Source of the DNA: Halobacterium noricense
Lineage (GTDB): Archaea; Halobacteriota; Halobacteria; Halobacteriales; Halobacteriaceae
Assembly: GCF_021233435.1 (NCBI RefSeq)
Contig: NZ_CP089468.1
Span: forward strand, 1 to 64,000
Length of the DNA: 64,000 nt
Reading direction: 5' to 3'
Shown here: positions 16,582 through 25,890 of the stretch, in pieces
How the letters are laid out: each line of letters opens with the position of its first letter
Numbering within the stretch: position 1 is the first letter of the stretch
The notes under the pieces: generated by a model
Database searches by the model: none
What the model was told of the DNA's origin: nothing
The model's input: the letters and a program-made list of their open reading frames with translations, nothing else
Translations under genes and position numbers: made by a program

Positions 16582-16746
16582 ATGACCGACAGCGCCCTCC
16601 AGAAACACGTCGACGTCGCGCTCGTCCTCCTCGCCGCCAACTTCCTGTTGTTGTTCGCGCTCGCGCTCGAATTCGTTCCCGGCGCCGCACTCGGCGTCGC
16701 CGTCCTCGCCGGGCTCGTCGGCTACGGGGTACTCCGGTCGGACTGA
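16582..16746 (+). CDS. Small two-span membrane protein
   Basis: A 54-residue protein starting MTDSALQKHVDVAL. Two hydrophobic helices (about 10-30 and 33-50) are separated by a short turn, and it ends LRSD. It lies between argF and thrC on the same strand. An in-frame GTG at 16573 is an alternative start. Family not recognised. Confidence 0.6.
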   Translation: MTDSALQKHVDVALVLLAANFLLLFALALEFVPGAALGVAVLAGLVGYGVLRSD

Positions 16747-16806
16747 GCGCTGGCAAAAGCCGCAACACCCGCCCCGTATTTGTGTCTCCGTCACCGAGAC
16801 GTGACC

Positions 16807-18054
16807 ATGACTGACCTCTCGCTGGGCGGCCCGACGCCCGACGTCGCCGACGACGGCGTCTGGCTGGCGTGCGTCGAGTGCGGCGACACCATCGCGCCGT
16901 TCGACGACGTGGTGTACGAGTGCCCGGACTGCGGTGGCCTGCTGGAAGCCCAGTACGACGACTACCCGGCGTTCGACGAGTTCTCCGGCGACGGCGTCTG
17001 GCGGTACTCCGCGGCGCTCCCCTTCGACGAGGGCGTCTCGATCCGCGAGGGGAACACGCCGCTGTACGACGTCCCCGCAATCGAGGCCGAAGCGGACGTC
17101 GCGGACCTCCGCGTGAAACACGAGGGCGCGAACCCGACTGGCAGTTTCAAGGACCGCGGGATGACCGTCGGCGTGAAGGTCGCCGACCGGCTCGGCGTCG
17201 ACCGACTCGCGTGCGCGTCCACGGGGAACACGTCCGCGGCGCTGGCGGCGTACGGCGCTCGCGCGAACACGCCCGTGCTCGTCCTCCTTCCCGCCGGCAA
17301 GGTCGCCGCGGGGAAGGTCGCGCAGGCGGCGCTGCACGGTGCGCGCATCTGCGAGGTGGACGGCAACTTCGACGACTGCCTCGACGTCGTCGCGGAGCTT
17401 GCGGACCGCGGGGAGGCGTACCTCCTGAACAGCCTCAACCCGTTCCGCCTGGAGGGCCAGAAGACCATCGGCCTCGAAATCCTAGAGCAGTCCCGGGACG
17501 CCCACGGGCACTTCCCGGACCGCATCGTGCTGCCGGTCGGGAACGCGGGGAACACGGCGGCGCTGTACAAGTGCTTCCGCGAACTCGTCGAAGCGGGCGA
17601 ACTCGAGGAGTCCGAGATGCCGAAGCTCACGGGCGTGCAGGCCGAGGGCGCGGCCCCGATGGTCGAGGCCGTCGAGAAGGGCCGCGACTACGTCGAGCGC
17701 TGGAACGACGTGGAGACGCGGGCGACCGCCATCCGCATCGGCAACCCCGTGAACGCGCCGAAGGCGCTGCCCGGCATCTACGACACGGGTGGGACGGCCG
17801 TCGCCGTCTCCGACGAGAAGATTACCGAGGCCCAGCGCATGCTCGCGGAGGACGGCGTCGGCGTGGAGCCGGCGTCCGCCGCGAGCGTCGCCGGCCTCCT
17901 GAAACTCCGCGAGCGCGGCGACATCGACGCCGACGAGCGCGTCGTCTGCCTCACCACGGGCCACCTCCTGAAGGACCCCGAGGCGGCCGCCGAAGCCGGC
18001 GGCGACACGACGCCCGTCCCCGCGGACGCGGACGGCGTGCTGGACGCGCTGTAA
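16807..18054 (+). CDS. thrC: Threonine synthase
   Basis: Converts O-phosphohomoserine to threonine with PLP. The 415 residues begin with a zinc-ribbon-like element (CVECG, about 20-24, and CPDCG, about 39-43) seen in archaeal ThrC proteins. The PLP lysine is in NPTGSFKDRG (about 112-121). The phosphate-binding loop appears as STGNTSAALA and later as PVGNAGNTAAL. ATG 16807 follows a weak TATA-like region. An upstream GTG at 16801 is in frame. Confidence 0.92.
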   Translation: MTDLSLGGPTPDVADDGVWLACVECGDTIAPFDDVVYECPDCGGLLEAQYDDYPAFDEFSGDGVWRYSAALPFDEGVSIREGNTPLYDVPAIEAEADVADLRVKHEGANPTGSFKDRGMTVGVKVADRLGVDRLACASTGNTSAALAAYGARANTPVLVLLPAGKVAAGKVAQAALHGARICEVDGNFDDCLDVVAELADRGEAYLLNSLNPFRLEGQKTIGLEILEQSRDAHGHFPDRIVLPVGNAGNTAALYKCFRELVEAGELEESEMPKLTGVQAEGAAPMVEAVEKGRDYVERWNDVETRATAIRIGNPVNAPKALPGIYDTGGTAVAVSDEKITEAQRMLAEDGVGVEPASAASVAGLLKLRERGDIDADERVVCLTTGHLLKDPEAAAEAGGDTTPVPADADGVLDAL

Positions 18055-18249
18055 CTGTTCTCAGTCGGTCCCTTCGCTGGCGAGCGCTTCCTGTTCGAGC
18101 CGGCGGTCGCGGTCGGTTTCGACGGTCAGTTCGGGCACTGTCGTGGGTTTCATCGCCTCGTCGACGGCGACGAACACGAAGTGCGAACTCGTCGTCTGCT
18201 CGGTCTCCCCGGTCCGGGGGTCCTCGCGGAACGCCCGTAAGCGGACGTG

Positions 18250-18366
18250 CACGCTGCTCGCGGGTCACTCTACTCGCGGCTCCCGAGGGTCACCGCTCGG
18301 CATTCCGCGCTCTCCTCCGTCGAGCGTGCGCTCCCCGCTCGCTGTAACGTGGCTCGCTTCGCCCAC
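18250..18366. repeat. 117-base insert in the thioesterase gene
   Basis: The 11-base sequence cacgctgctcg occurs at 18250-18260 and again at 18367-18377, exactly 117 bases apart, so this is a 39-codon insertion with a target-type duplication. It contains an in-frame TGA. It is less neatly palindromic than the other inserts. Confidence 0.75.
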
Positions 18367-18537
18367 CACGCTGCTCGTCCCGGCGTCGTAGGCGTACGAC
18401 TCGATGGCGCAGATGTCGCCCTGCGGAATCGGGCGCTCGAAGTCGAGGCCGTTGATGCGCGCGGTGACGCACGTCGACCCCGCGAGCCGCATCGCGGACA
18501 TCGCGCCCACCTCGTCCATCCACTTCACGACGTTGCC

Positions 18538-18595
18538 GTCCTCAGAACGCACAGCGTTCTGACGGGCTGCGAAAATCGCTCCGCGATTTTCGAAC
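18538..18595. repeat. 58-base double-hairpin insert in the thioesterase gene
   Basis: Two perfect hairpins with three-base loops: tcagaacgc/gcgttctga (18542-18550 with 18554-18562, loop aca) and cgaaaatcgc/gcgattttcg (18570-18579 with 18583-18592, loop tcc). The insert length is one more than a multiple of three, so it breaks the frame. Confidence 0.8.
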
Positions 18596-18711
18596 ACCGT
18601 GCGCTGACGCGTAGTTGTTCGTGTCGTCGGGCTGGACGCGCACGCGGTTCTCGATGTACGTCTCCGAAACTGTCGGCACGAACGAACGGGCGGGCCGACG
18701 GGAGAAAAGCG

Positions 18712-20295
18712 TTACTCGCCGTTCAGCTCGATGTTGTGGACGTCGATGATGCGCTCGTCCGCGAGCAGTTCGTCGAGGGCTGCCTCGGGGACCGTGGAGT
18801 CGAGGTTGTAGACGGTGAGCGCCTCGCCGCCGATGGTCTCGCGGGCGTTGAACATCCCCGCGATGTTGACGCCGTTATCGCCGAGCACGGTGCCGATGAA
18901 GCCGATGACGCCGGGCTCGTCATCGTTGCGCGCGGCGAGCATGTGGCCGTGTGGGACGGCGTCGACGCGGTAGCCGTCGATTTTCACGAGGCGCGGGTCG
19001 TCGCCCGCGAACAGCGTGCCGGAGACGGCGAGCGCCTCGTCGCTGTTCCCGACCGTGACCGAGACGAGGCTCTGGAAGTCCTCGCTCTGGCGGGTCTTCG
19101 ACTCGGTGACGTCGATGCCGCGCTCCTCGGCGACGCGGGGCGCGTTGACGGCGTTGACCTGCCACTCCAGCGGGTCGAAGACGCCCTTCTGCGCGCTCGC
19201 GGTGACGAGGTCGAGGTCCTCCTCGGCGATGTCGCCCTCGTAGCTGACTTCGACGCGCTCGATGCGGCCGTCGAACAGCTGGGCGGCGACCTTCCCGGCG
19301 GTCTCGGCGAGGCCGATGTACGGCTCGATGCGGCCGAACGAGCTCTCGTCGACGCTCGGCGCGTTCAGCGCGTTCAGCACGGGTTCGTCGTTCAGCGCGG
19401 CGACGGCCTGGTCGGCGGTCGAGGTGGCGACGTGCTCCTGGGCGGCCTGCGTGGACGCGCCGAGGTGCGGCGTCACGACGATGTCCTCGACGTCCAGCAG
19501 CGGCGAATCCTGGGAGAGCGGCTCCTCGGCGAACACGTCGAGCGCCGCGCCCGCGAGCACGCCGTCCTCGACCGCGTCGGCGAGCGCATCCTCGTCGACG
19601 ACGCCGCCGCGCGCGACGTTGACGACGTAGCCGTCTTCGAGCTGCGCGAACTCGTCCTCGCCGAGCAGACCCTCCGTCTCGTCCGTGAGCGGGACGTGGA
19701 CGGTGACGAAGTCCGCGCGCTCGATGCACTCGTCGAACTCCACGAGGTCGGCGCCGAGCTGTTCGGCGCGCTCCTCGCCGATGTAGGGGTCGTAGGCGAC
19801 GAGGTCCATGCCGAGGCCGCCGAGGCGCTTGGCGACCTCCTGGCCGACGCGACCGAGGCCGACGACGCCCAGCGTCTTTCCGTTGAGCTCCGTGCCGAGG
19901 AACTCTCCTTTCGCCCACTCGCCGTCCTTGAGGCGGTCGTGGGCCTGCGGGATGGAGCGCGCGGCGGCGAACGCCATCGCGACGCTGTGCTCGGCGGCGG
20001 CGCGGACGTTCCCCTCGGGCGCGTTGGCGACGATGACGCCGTGCTCGGTGGCGGCGTCGATGTCGATGTTGTCCACGCCGATGCCGGCGCGACCGACGAT
20101 GACGAGGTCGTCGGCGGCGTCGAACAGTTCCTCGGTGACTTCCGTGCCGGAACGGACGATGAGGCCGTGGGCGTCGCTGACGGCGTCGATGAGCGCGTCG
20201 TCCTCCACGTCGTAGTCGGTTTCGACGTCGTGGCCCGCCTCGCGGAGTCGGTCGAGGCCGGCGTCCGCGATGGGGTCCGTGACGAGTACCTTCAT
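18712..20295 (-). CDS. serA: D-3-phosphoglycerate dehydrogenase
   Basis: Catalyses the first step of serine synthesis. The 527 residues are of the long type. The substrate domain starts MKVLVTDPIADAGLDRL. The NAD-binding Rossmann motif GLGRVG is at 146-151. Catalytic Arg, Glu and His lie in NVARGGVVDE, the DVFAEEP region and TPHLGAST. An intervening domain (about 320-450) and a C-terminal ACT domain (about 455-527) follow. Divergent from serB, giving a serine synthesis pair with a 251-base shared regulatory gap. Confidence 0.95.
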   Translation of the reverse strand: MKVLVTDPIADAGLDRLREAGHDVETDYDVEDDALIDAVSDAHGLIVRSGTEVTEELFDAADDLVIVGRAGIGVDNIDIDAATEHGVIVANAPEGNVRAAAEHSVAMAFAAARSIPQAHDRLKDGEWAKGEFLGTELNGKTLGVVGLGRVGQEVAKRLGGLGMDLVAYDPYIGEERAEQLGADLVEFDECIERADFVTVHVPLTDETEGLLGEDEFAQLEDGYVVNVARGGVVDEDALADAVEDGVLAGAALDVFAEEPLSQDSPLLDVEDIVVTPHLGASTQAAQEHVATSTADQAVAALNDEPVLNALNAPSVDESSFGRIEPYIGLAETAGKVAAQLFDGRIERVEVSYEGDIAEEDLDLVTASAQKGVFDPLEWQVNAVNAPRVAEERGIDVTESKTRQSEDFQSLVSVTVGNSDEALAVSGTLFAGDDPRLVKIDGYRVDAVPHGHMLAARNDDEPGVIGFIGTVLGDNGVNIAGMFNARETIGGEALTVYNLDSTVPEAALDELLADERIIDVHNIELNGE

Positions 20296-20546
20296 GCGAA
20301 GTCGGTCGGTTCACTCGCGGATAAGCGTTTCCGCACGTGCACGAATTGTCGGTGGTTCACGCACCACCAGAATACGCAAGTTCGTGTATCTTCCCGCTTC
20401 GGGGAGTGGACGTTTGCCCACGCCCGCGTCCCTATCCGGCGGAGCTTGCCGGACTCGACCGATTCAGTGGCGTCCCGGTTGGCGCCCGCGAGTAACGTCT
20501 GCCAGAGGAGCGACGCTTTTCCCTGCCCGTCGCCTAGGCGGCGCTA
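20296..20546. promoter_or_regulatory. Divergent serA/serB intergenic region
   Basis: No gene is supported here. The T-rich box acgcttttccc (about 20512-20522) lies about 27 bases before the serB ATG, as expected for a leaderless promoter. The AT-richer stretch around 20340-20400 probably holds the serA promoter. Confidence 0.45.
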
Positions 20547-21182
20547 ATGACGCTCGTCGCGTTCGACTTCGACGGCACGCTCGCGGACTCGGAGATGATG
20601 GACCGCCTCGCCGCCCATCACGGCGTCGGCGACGAAGTGTCCAGTATCACCGAGCGCGCGATGCGCGGCGAACTCTCCTACGCCGAGAGCCTCCGCGAGC
20701 GCGCCAGCCTCGTCGCCGGCCTCCCCACGACGGACGCCGCCGACGTGTACAGTGACGTCCGCCTGCGGGACGGCGCGGGCGAACTGCTCGGGAAACTCTC
20801 GGACGACGGCGTCCGCGTCGTCGTGCTCACTGGCGGGTTCGGCCCCGGCGTGGAGACCGCACTCGACGCCGCGGGCGTGACCGTCGACCGCGTCGTCGCC
20901 AACAGCCTGCCGGAGGCCGACGGCGAACTCACGGGCGACGTAGAGGGCCCGCTCATCGAGGGGACGAAAGACGACGCGCTCGTGGACGTCTGCACGGAGT
21001 TCGGCGTGGACGTGGCGGACTCCGTGGCCGTCGGTGACGGTGCCAACGACGCGCCGATGCTCGACGAGGCCGGCTGCGGCGTCGGCTTCCAGCCGAAACC
21101 CGGCGTGGAGGAGCACTGCGACACGGTCGTCGCGTCGATGGCCGAATTAGAAGCGCTGCTGCGCGAGCGGAACATTCTGTAA
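20547..21182 (+). CDS. serB: Phosphoserine phosphatase
   Basis: Last step of serine synthesis. The 211 residues form a HAD-superfamily phosphatase. Nucleophile motif DFDGT is at 7-11 (Asp7 attacked, Asp9 acid/base). Motif II is VLTGGFGPG, and motif IV is GDGANDAPML near residue 163. A helical cap lies between motif I and motif II. Its position back to back with serA supports the assignment. Confidence 0.92.
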   Translation: MTLVAFDFDGTLADSEMMDRLAAHHGVGDEVSSITERAMRGELSYAESLRERASLVAGLPTTDAADVYSDVRLRDGAGELLGKLSDDGVRVVVLTGGFGPGVETALDAAGVTVDRVVANSLPEADGELTGDVEGPLIEGTKDDALVDVCTEFGVDVADSVAVGDGANDAPMLDEAGCGVGFQPKPGVEEHCDTVVASMAELEALLRERNIL

Positions 21183-21416
21183 GGGATAGAACCCCCGTAG
21201 CCGTGCGGGCGACGGGGTTCTGCGTTCCTTGTTGAAGCGTGTGACGAGAAACCCGCGACGGGTGGAGCCGCGGGGTTTCCCGGGCCGGACGGCCAGGGCA
21301 CACTGAGCGATGCCGACCCGGGCGACTTCCGCTACACCCCTCTCACTCTTGCTTAATTGGTCGTTAAGGTCGCTTTCCTCACGTAATTGGGTGGCGTGTC
21401 GGCAACGGAAGGTTGA
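21183..21416. other. Structured intergenic sequence with two hairpins
   Basis: Hairpin one pairs agaacccc (21188-21195) with ggggttct (21214-21221). Hairpin two pairs gaaacccgcg (21248-21257) with cgcggggtttc (21269-21279) with one bulge. From memory this resembles the structured block after haloarchaeal tnpB (IS1341-type) genes, but no transposase is present. The stretch 21300-21416 probably holds the promoter of the next gene. Confidence 0.4.
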
Positions 21417-21980
21417 TTGGCTGAAACGACAAATCGTGGGGTAGTGGCGGCCGACAAACCGGACGCGGACGAACTCCCCGAAACCGACATCCACGACGTC
21501 CTCCGCAACGACCGACGGCGCATGGTCATCGAGCTGCTCGGCGACGCCGAGGAGCCGGTGACCGCGCGGGAGCTCTCGGAAGTCATCGCGGCGCGGGAGA
21601 CCGGCGAAGAGCCGCCGCCTCGCAACGTCCGACAGAGTGTCTACATCTCGCTCCAGCAGACCCACCTGCCGAAGCTCGCGGAGTTGGGCATCGTGGAGTA
21701 CGACGAACAGACGAAGGAGGTCCGGCCCGCGGAGAACGCGCCCGCGCTCGGCGTCTACATGGAGGTCGTCCCGAAGTACGGCCTCTCGTACGCCGAGTAC
21801 TACGCCGCGCTGGGCGTGCTCGGCGCACTCCTCGTGACTGCGGCCGAAATCGGCGTCCCTGGCGTGAGCGCGGTGAGCGCGAGCGTGTGGGCCGTCGCCG
21901 TCTTCGGCGTGCTCGTGGCCTCCGCGGCGTACCAGACGTACAGCCAGCGGAGCACGCTCGTCCACCGGCTGCGGGACTGA
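21417..21980 (+). CDS. Winged-helix regulator with C-terminal membrane anchor
   Basis: A 187-residue protein with an N-terminal winged-helix region (about 24-110): DIHDVLRNDRRRMVIELLGD, ELSEVIAARETGE, then SVYISLQQTHLPKLAELGIVEYD. This is the layout of the DUF7344-type domains common in haloarchaea. Two hydrophobic helices follow (about 125-145 and 150-170), with a short basic tail. The start is uncertain: TTG 21417 or a nearby GTG. A membrane-tethered transcription regulator is the likely role. Confidence 0.75.
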   Translation: MAETTNRGVVAADKPDADELPETDIHDVLRNDRRRMVIELLGDAEEPVTARELSEVIAARETGEEPPPRNVRQSVYISLQQTHLPKLAELGIVEYDEQTKEVRPAENAPALGVYMEVVPKYGLSYAEYYAALGVLGALLVTAAEIGVPGVSAVSASVWAVAVFGVLVASAAYQTYSQRSTLVHRLRD

Positions 21981-23273
21981 CTACCGCGAGGCCTCCTCGA
22001 TGGCGGCTTCGAGGTCCGCGACCACGTCCGCGGGGTTCTCGATGCCGACGCTCAGCCGCACGAGGTCGTCGCGGACGCCCGCGGCTTCCTTCTCCTCGTC
22101 GGTGAGCTGCTGGTGGGTGGTGCTGGCGGGGTGGATGATGAGCGTCTTCGCGTCACCGACGTTCGCCAGCAGGCTCGCGAGGTCGGTGTTCTCGGTGGTC
22201 TCCTTGGCGGCCTCGTAGCCGGCTTCCAATCCGAAGGTAATCATTCCGCCGTAGCCGCCGTCCAGGTACTCCGTGGCGTTGTCGTGGGTCGGGTGGTCCT
22301 CGAGGCCCGGATACGTGACCCACGCGACGTCCTCGTGGTCGACGAGGTACTCGGCGACCTTCTGGGCGTTCTCGCAGTGTTTCTCCATGCGCAGCGGCAG
22401 CGACTCCAGCTTCTCGAGGGTCTGCCACGCGTCGAACGGCGACTGCTGGTTGCCGAGGTCGCGCAGGCCGCGCGCGATGGCGGTGTACGTGAACGCCGCG
22501 TCCCCGAACCGCTCCGCGAAATTCACGCCGTGGTAGGCGGGGTTGTCCTTCGCGACTTCCGGGAACTTGTCCGCGTACTCCTCCCACGGGAAGTCGCCGC
22601 CGTCGACGAGCGCGCCGCCGACGGTGGTGCCGGCCCCGTGAATCCACTTCGTGGTGGAGTGCCAGACGATGTCCGCGCCGTGGTCGAGGGGGTTGCAGAG
22701 GTACGGCGTCGCGAACGTGTTGTCCACAATCAGGGGGACGCCCGCTTCGTCCGTGATTTCGCCGAGGCGCTCGAAGTCCGGCGTCGTCAGGCTCGGGTTG
22801 CCGATGGTCTCGACGAGCACGTACGCGGTGTCCTCGTCGATGGCCGCCTCGTAGGCGTCGTAGTCGAGGGCGTCCACGAACTCCGTCTCGACGCCGCGGC
22901 GCTCGACGCTGTGCGTGAGGTACGTGTACGTCCCGCCGTAGAGGTCGCTGGACGCGACGATGTTGTCGCCCGCGCTCGCGAGCACGAACGTCGCGAGGTC
23001 CAGACTCGCCATCCCCGAGGAGGTCGCGATAGCGCCGATGCCGCCCTCCAGCGCCGCGAGGCGCTCCTGGAGCGTCTCGACGGTCGGGTTCATCAGCCGC
23101 GAGTAGATGTACCCCGGCTTCTCCAGGGCGAACTGCGCGGCGGCGTCGTCGCTGTCCTCGAAGACGTACGACGTGGTCTGGTAGATGGGTGGGGCGCGCG
23201 CCCCCGTCTCATCGACTTCCTGGCCCGCGTGGACGCTGTTCGTGTCGAACCCGTAGTCGTCTCCGTCTCCCAT
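21981..23273 (-). CDS. metY: O-acetylhomoserine sulfhydrylase (Cys/Met metabolism PLP enzyme)
   Basis: Makes homocysteine from O-acetylhomoserine and sulfide. The 430 residues have the hallmark N-terminus ETxxVHAGQ ([20 protein letters not shown]), the YSRLMNPTVETLQERLAALEGG region and the PLP lysine in HSTTKWIHG (about residue 210). The C-terminal GVRDDLVRLSVGIE completes the family pattern. The uninterrupted EYLDGGYGGMITFGL shows the ancestral state of the site that carries an insert in the paralogue at 24559-25890. Confidence 0.9.
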   Translation of the reverse strand: MGDGDDYGFDTNSVHAGQEVDETGARAPPIYQTTSYVFEDSDDAAAQFALEKPGYIYSRLMNPTVETLQERLAALEGGIGAIATSSGMASLDLATFVLASAGDNIVASSDLYGGTYTYLTHSVERRGVETEFVDALDYDAYEAAIDEDTAYVLVETIGNPSLTTPDFERLGEITDEAGVPLIVDNTFATPYLCNPLDHGADIVWHSTTKWIHGAGTTVGGALVDGGDFPWEEYADKFPEVAKDNPAYHGVNFAERFGDAAFTYTAIARGLRDLGNQQSPFDAWQTLEKLESLPLRMEKHCENAQKVAEYLVDHEDVAWVTYPGLEDHPTHDNATEYLDGGYGGMITFGLEAGYEAAKETTENTDLASLLANVGDAKTLIIHPASTTHQQLTDEEKEAAGVRDDLVRLSVGIENPADVVADLEAAIEEASR

Positions 23274-23377
23274 GCCTGGTACTGCGTGCCCCGGGGTCGT
23301 TAAGCCGGGGGGTCGCCCGCAGTTCCTGCCGCGTACGGTGACGCTCGCTCGACGGCGAATGTTCCGAAAGAGGTTCG

Positions 23378-24559
23378 CTATCCCGAGAAGAGGCTGTTGT
23401 GGACGGGGGCGTACAGCGTCCGACGGTCGTCGTCGTGGTCGACAGTGTCGGTGACGGCGCGGCCGGCGACGCCGTTCGCGAGGAAGTCCCGGACGGGCGG
23501 GCCGACGGACTCGGGTTCGACGAGGAACGCGTCGTGGCCGTGGTCGGACTCGACGACGTGGTGCGAGACCGGGACCTCCTGCTCGCGGAACGCCTGCGCG
23601 AGGCCCTCGCTCTGGTCGACCGTGAAGTGCCAGTCGCCCGTGAACGACACCAGGAGGGATTCGCCGGCGAACGCGCCGACGGCGCTGGCGTCGGAGTCGT
23701 AGCCTTCCGCGAGGTCGTAGTCGTCCATCGCGCGCGTCAGGTAGAGGTAGCTGTTCGCGTCGAAGCGGTCGGTGAACTTCTCGGCCTGGTAATCGAGGTA
23801 CGACTCGACGTCCCGGTACGGGAAGAACGCGCCCGCGTCGTCGACGGGGAACGCGTCGCTGCCGGCCTCGCGGCCCGCGGTGCGGCGGCCGAACTTCCGC
23901 TCCATGGAGTCCTTCGAGAGGTACATCAGGTGGCCGAGCTGGCGCGCGAGCGCGAGCCCCTGCTCGGGGAATCCCCCATTATAGTAGTCGCCGCCGTTCC
24001 AGTTCGGGTCGCCGCGGATGGCGCGCCGGGCGACCGCGTTCAGGCCGAGGCACTGCGCGTCGAGCCGGGGAGCGGCGGCGATGGCGGCGACGCGGCGGGC
24101 GTCGTCGGGGAAGCGGCGCGCCCAGTCGAGGGCGTTCATGCCGCCGACGCTGCCGCCGAGGACGGCGTGCAGGCGGCCGACGCCGAGGTCGTCGAGCAGG
24201 CGGCGCTGGCTGCGCGTCCAGTCACCGACCGTGACAGGTGGGAAGTCCGTGCCCCACGGTTCGCCGTCCGGTCCCTCGCTGGCGGGGCCGTCCGTGCCGT
24301 AGCACGACCCGGGGACGTTCGCGCAGACGACGTAGTACTCGTTCGTGTCGATGGCCTTCCCAGGGCCGACGACGTCGTGCCACCAGCCGCGGCCCTGGCC
24401 GTCGCCGCGGCCGCGGACGTGCTGGCTGCCCGTGAGCGCGTGGCAGACGAGGACCGCGTTGTCGCCCGTGAATTCGCCGTACGTCTCGTAGGCGACGGTA
24501 AAGTCCTCGACCGTCTGCCCGCTCTCGAACTCGAACTCGTCGAAGGTGGTCGTGGGCAT
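23378..24559 (-). CDS. metX: Homoserine O-acetyltransferase
   Basis: Activates homoserine for methionine synthesis. The 393 residues have an alpha/beta-hydrolase fold. The N-terminus is [20 protein letters not shown], the nucleophile serine is in [12 protein letters not shown] (about 145-156), and the C-terminal [10 protein letters not shown] holds the catalytic His/Asp region. I start at ATG 24559, which overlaps the stop of the upstream metY-type gene by one base, so the two are coupled. Confidence 0.92.
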   Translation of the reverse strand: MPTTTFDEFEFESGQTVEDFTVAYETYGEFTGDNAVLVCHALTGSQHVRGRGDGQGRGWWHDVVGPGKAIDTNEYYVVCANVPGSCYGTDGPASEGPDGEPWGTDFPPVTVGDWTRSQRRLLDDLGVGRLHAVLGGSVGGMNALDWARRFPDDARRVAAIAAAPRLDAQCLGLNAVARRAIRGDPNWNGGDYYNGGFPEQGLALARQLGHLMYLSKDSMERKFGRRTAGREAGSDAFPVDDAGAFFPYRDVESYLDYQAEKFTDRFDANSYLYLTRAMDDYDLAEGYDSDASAVGAFAGESLLVSFTGDWHFTVDQSEGLAQAFREQEVPVSHHVVESDHGHDAFLVEPESVGPPVRDFLANGVAGRAVTDTVDHDDDRRTLYAPVHNSLFSG

Positions 24560-25890
24560 CAGTGGGCGTCCTCCAGCGCTCGGTCGAAGTCCGCGAGCAC
24601 GTCCGCGGTGTCCTCGATGCCCACGGAGACGCGAATCATATCGGGACGGACGCCGGCGGCGCGCTGTTCGTCCTCGGAGAGCTGTGCGTGCGTGGTGCTG
24701 GCGGGGTGGATGACGAGCGTCTTCGCGTCCCCGACGTTCGCCGCGAACGAGGCGAGTTCGACGCCCTCGCAGACGGCCTTCGCGGCGCCGAAGCCGCCCT
24801 CGGGGCCGAACGTGAGCATCCCGCCGTAGCCGCCGGCAGACGAGTCTGCCGAGGTGCCACTCGCTCCGCGCGCGGCACCGCCATCGAGGTACTCGCTGGC
24901 GGCGTCGTGCGTGGGGTGGTTCTCGTGGCCCGGATAGGAGACCCACGCGACGTCCTCGTGGTCCGCGAGGAACGCCGCGAGCGCGGCGGCGTTCTCGCAG
25001 TGGCGGTCCATCCGCAGCGGCAGCGTCTCGACGCCCTGCATGGTCTGCCACGCGTCGAAGGGCGTCTGGCCGGTGCCGGTGGCGCGGACGGCGCGCTGGC
25101 GGACGGCCGCGGCGAGCGCGCGGTCGCCGAAGCGCTCCGTGAAGTCGAAGCCGTACGCGGGGTTCTCGCCGGAGAGTTCGGGGAAGTCGGCGTCCGGGTG
25201 GTCCCACGGGAACGTCCCGCCGTCCACGACGACGCCGCCGAGCGTAGTGCCCGCGCCGTGGAGCCACTTGGTCGTGGACTCCCAGACGACGTCCGCGCCG
25301 TGCTCGATTGGGCGACAGAGGTGCGGGGTGGCGAACGTGTTGTCCACGACGAGCGGGACGGCGTGGTCGTGGGCGACATCCGCGATGGCCTCGAAGTCGG
25401 GTGTGACGAGCGACGGGTTCGCGATGGTTTCGACGTGGACGAACGCGGTGTCCTCGTCGATGGCGGCCTCGACGGCTGCGGGGTCGAGCGCGTCGACGGT
25501 CCGGGTGTCGACGCCGCGCTTGCCGGCGATGTGCGAGAAGTACGTGCCGGTGCCGCCGTACATGTCCTCGCTGGCGACGATGTTCCGGCCGGCTTCGGCG
25601 AGCACGGTGGTGATGCCGTCGATGGCACCCATGCCGGCGTTGGTGGCGACGGCGGCGACGCCGCCTTCGAGGCTCGCGAGGCGGTCCTCGAGCGTCGATA
25701 CCGTGGGGTTGGAGATGCGCGAGTAGACGTCTGCCTCGGACTCTAAGGCGTACCGTTCGGCGGCGTCGTCGGCGTCCGGGAAAACGTACGACGTGGTCTG
25801 GTAGATGGGTGGGGCGCGCGCCCCTGTCTCGTCGGGCTCCTGGCCCGCGTGGACGCTACGGGTGTGTCGCCCGCCGCTCGAGTCAGTCAT
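24559..25890 (-). CDS. metY: Second O-acetylhomoserine sulfhydrylase / cystathionine synthase-type enzyme
   Basis: A 443-residue paralogue of the enzyme at 21981-23273, coupled to metX. The PLP lysine is in ESTTKWLHG. Between EYLDGG and YGGMLTFGP it carries 16 extra residues ([16 protein letters not shown]) encoded by a palindromic insert absent from the paralogue. I chose ATG 25890 ([18 protein letters not shown]) because TATA-like aatatagcccgaaaag lies about 15-30 bases upstream. Whether it uses sulfide or cysteine is not decidable here. Confidence 0.88.
   Translation of the reverse strand: MTDSSGGRHTRSVHAGQEPDETGARAPPIYQTTSYVFPDADDAAERYALESEADVYSRISNPTVSTLEDRLASLEGGVAAVATNAGMGAIDGITTVLAEAGRNIVASEDMYGGTGTYFSHIAGKRGVDTRTVDALDPAAVEAAIDEDTAFVHVETIANPSLVTPDFEAIADVAHDHAVPLVVDNTFATPHLCRPIEHGADVVWESTTKWLHGAGTTLGGVVVDGGTFPWDHPDADFPELSGENPAYGFDFTERFGDRALAAAVRQRAVRATGTGQTPFDAWQTMQGVETLPLRMDRHCENAAALAAFLADHEDVAWVSYPGHENHPTHDAASEYLDGGAARGASGTSADSSAGGYGGMLTFGPEGGFGAAKAVCEGVELASFAANVGDAKTLVIHPASTTHAQLSEDEQRAAGVRPDMIRVSVGIEDTADVLADFDRALEDAH
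24830..24882. repeat. 48-base palindromic insert in the second metY
   Basis: The repeat ccgcc occurs at 24830-24834 and 24878-24882, 48 bases apart (16 codons). Inside, cggcagac (24834-24841) pairs with gtctgccg (24844-24851), and ggtgcc (24853-24858) with ggcacc (24874-24879). The paralogue at 21981-23273 lacks the segment. Confidence 0.85.

Larger units (their letters stand above)
18061..18679 (-). pseudogene. Acyl-CoA thioesterase gene interrupted by two inserts
   Basis: Hotdog-fold thioesterase. The pieces read in order from GTG 18679: PTVSETYIENRVRVQP...YASAHG, then GNVVKWMDEVGAMSAMRLAG...YAYDAGTSSV, then HVRLRAFREDPRTGET...ASEGTD. A 58-base double-hairpin insert (18538-18595) after SAHG shifts the frame and creates a stop. 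A 117-base insert (18250-18366), bounded by an 11-base direct repeat, carries a TGA. Removing both leaves a clean 147-codon gene, close to family length. The flanking sequence shows no other decay, so the disruption looks recent, or is bypassed in an unknown way. Confidence 0.8.
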
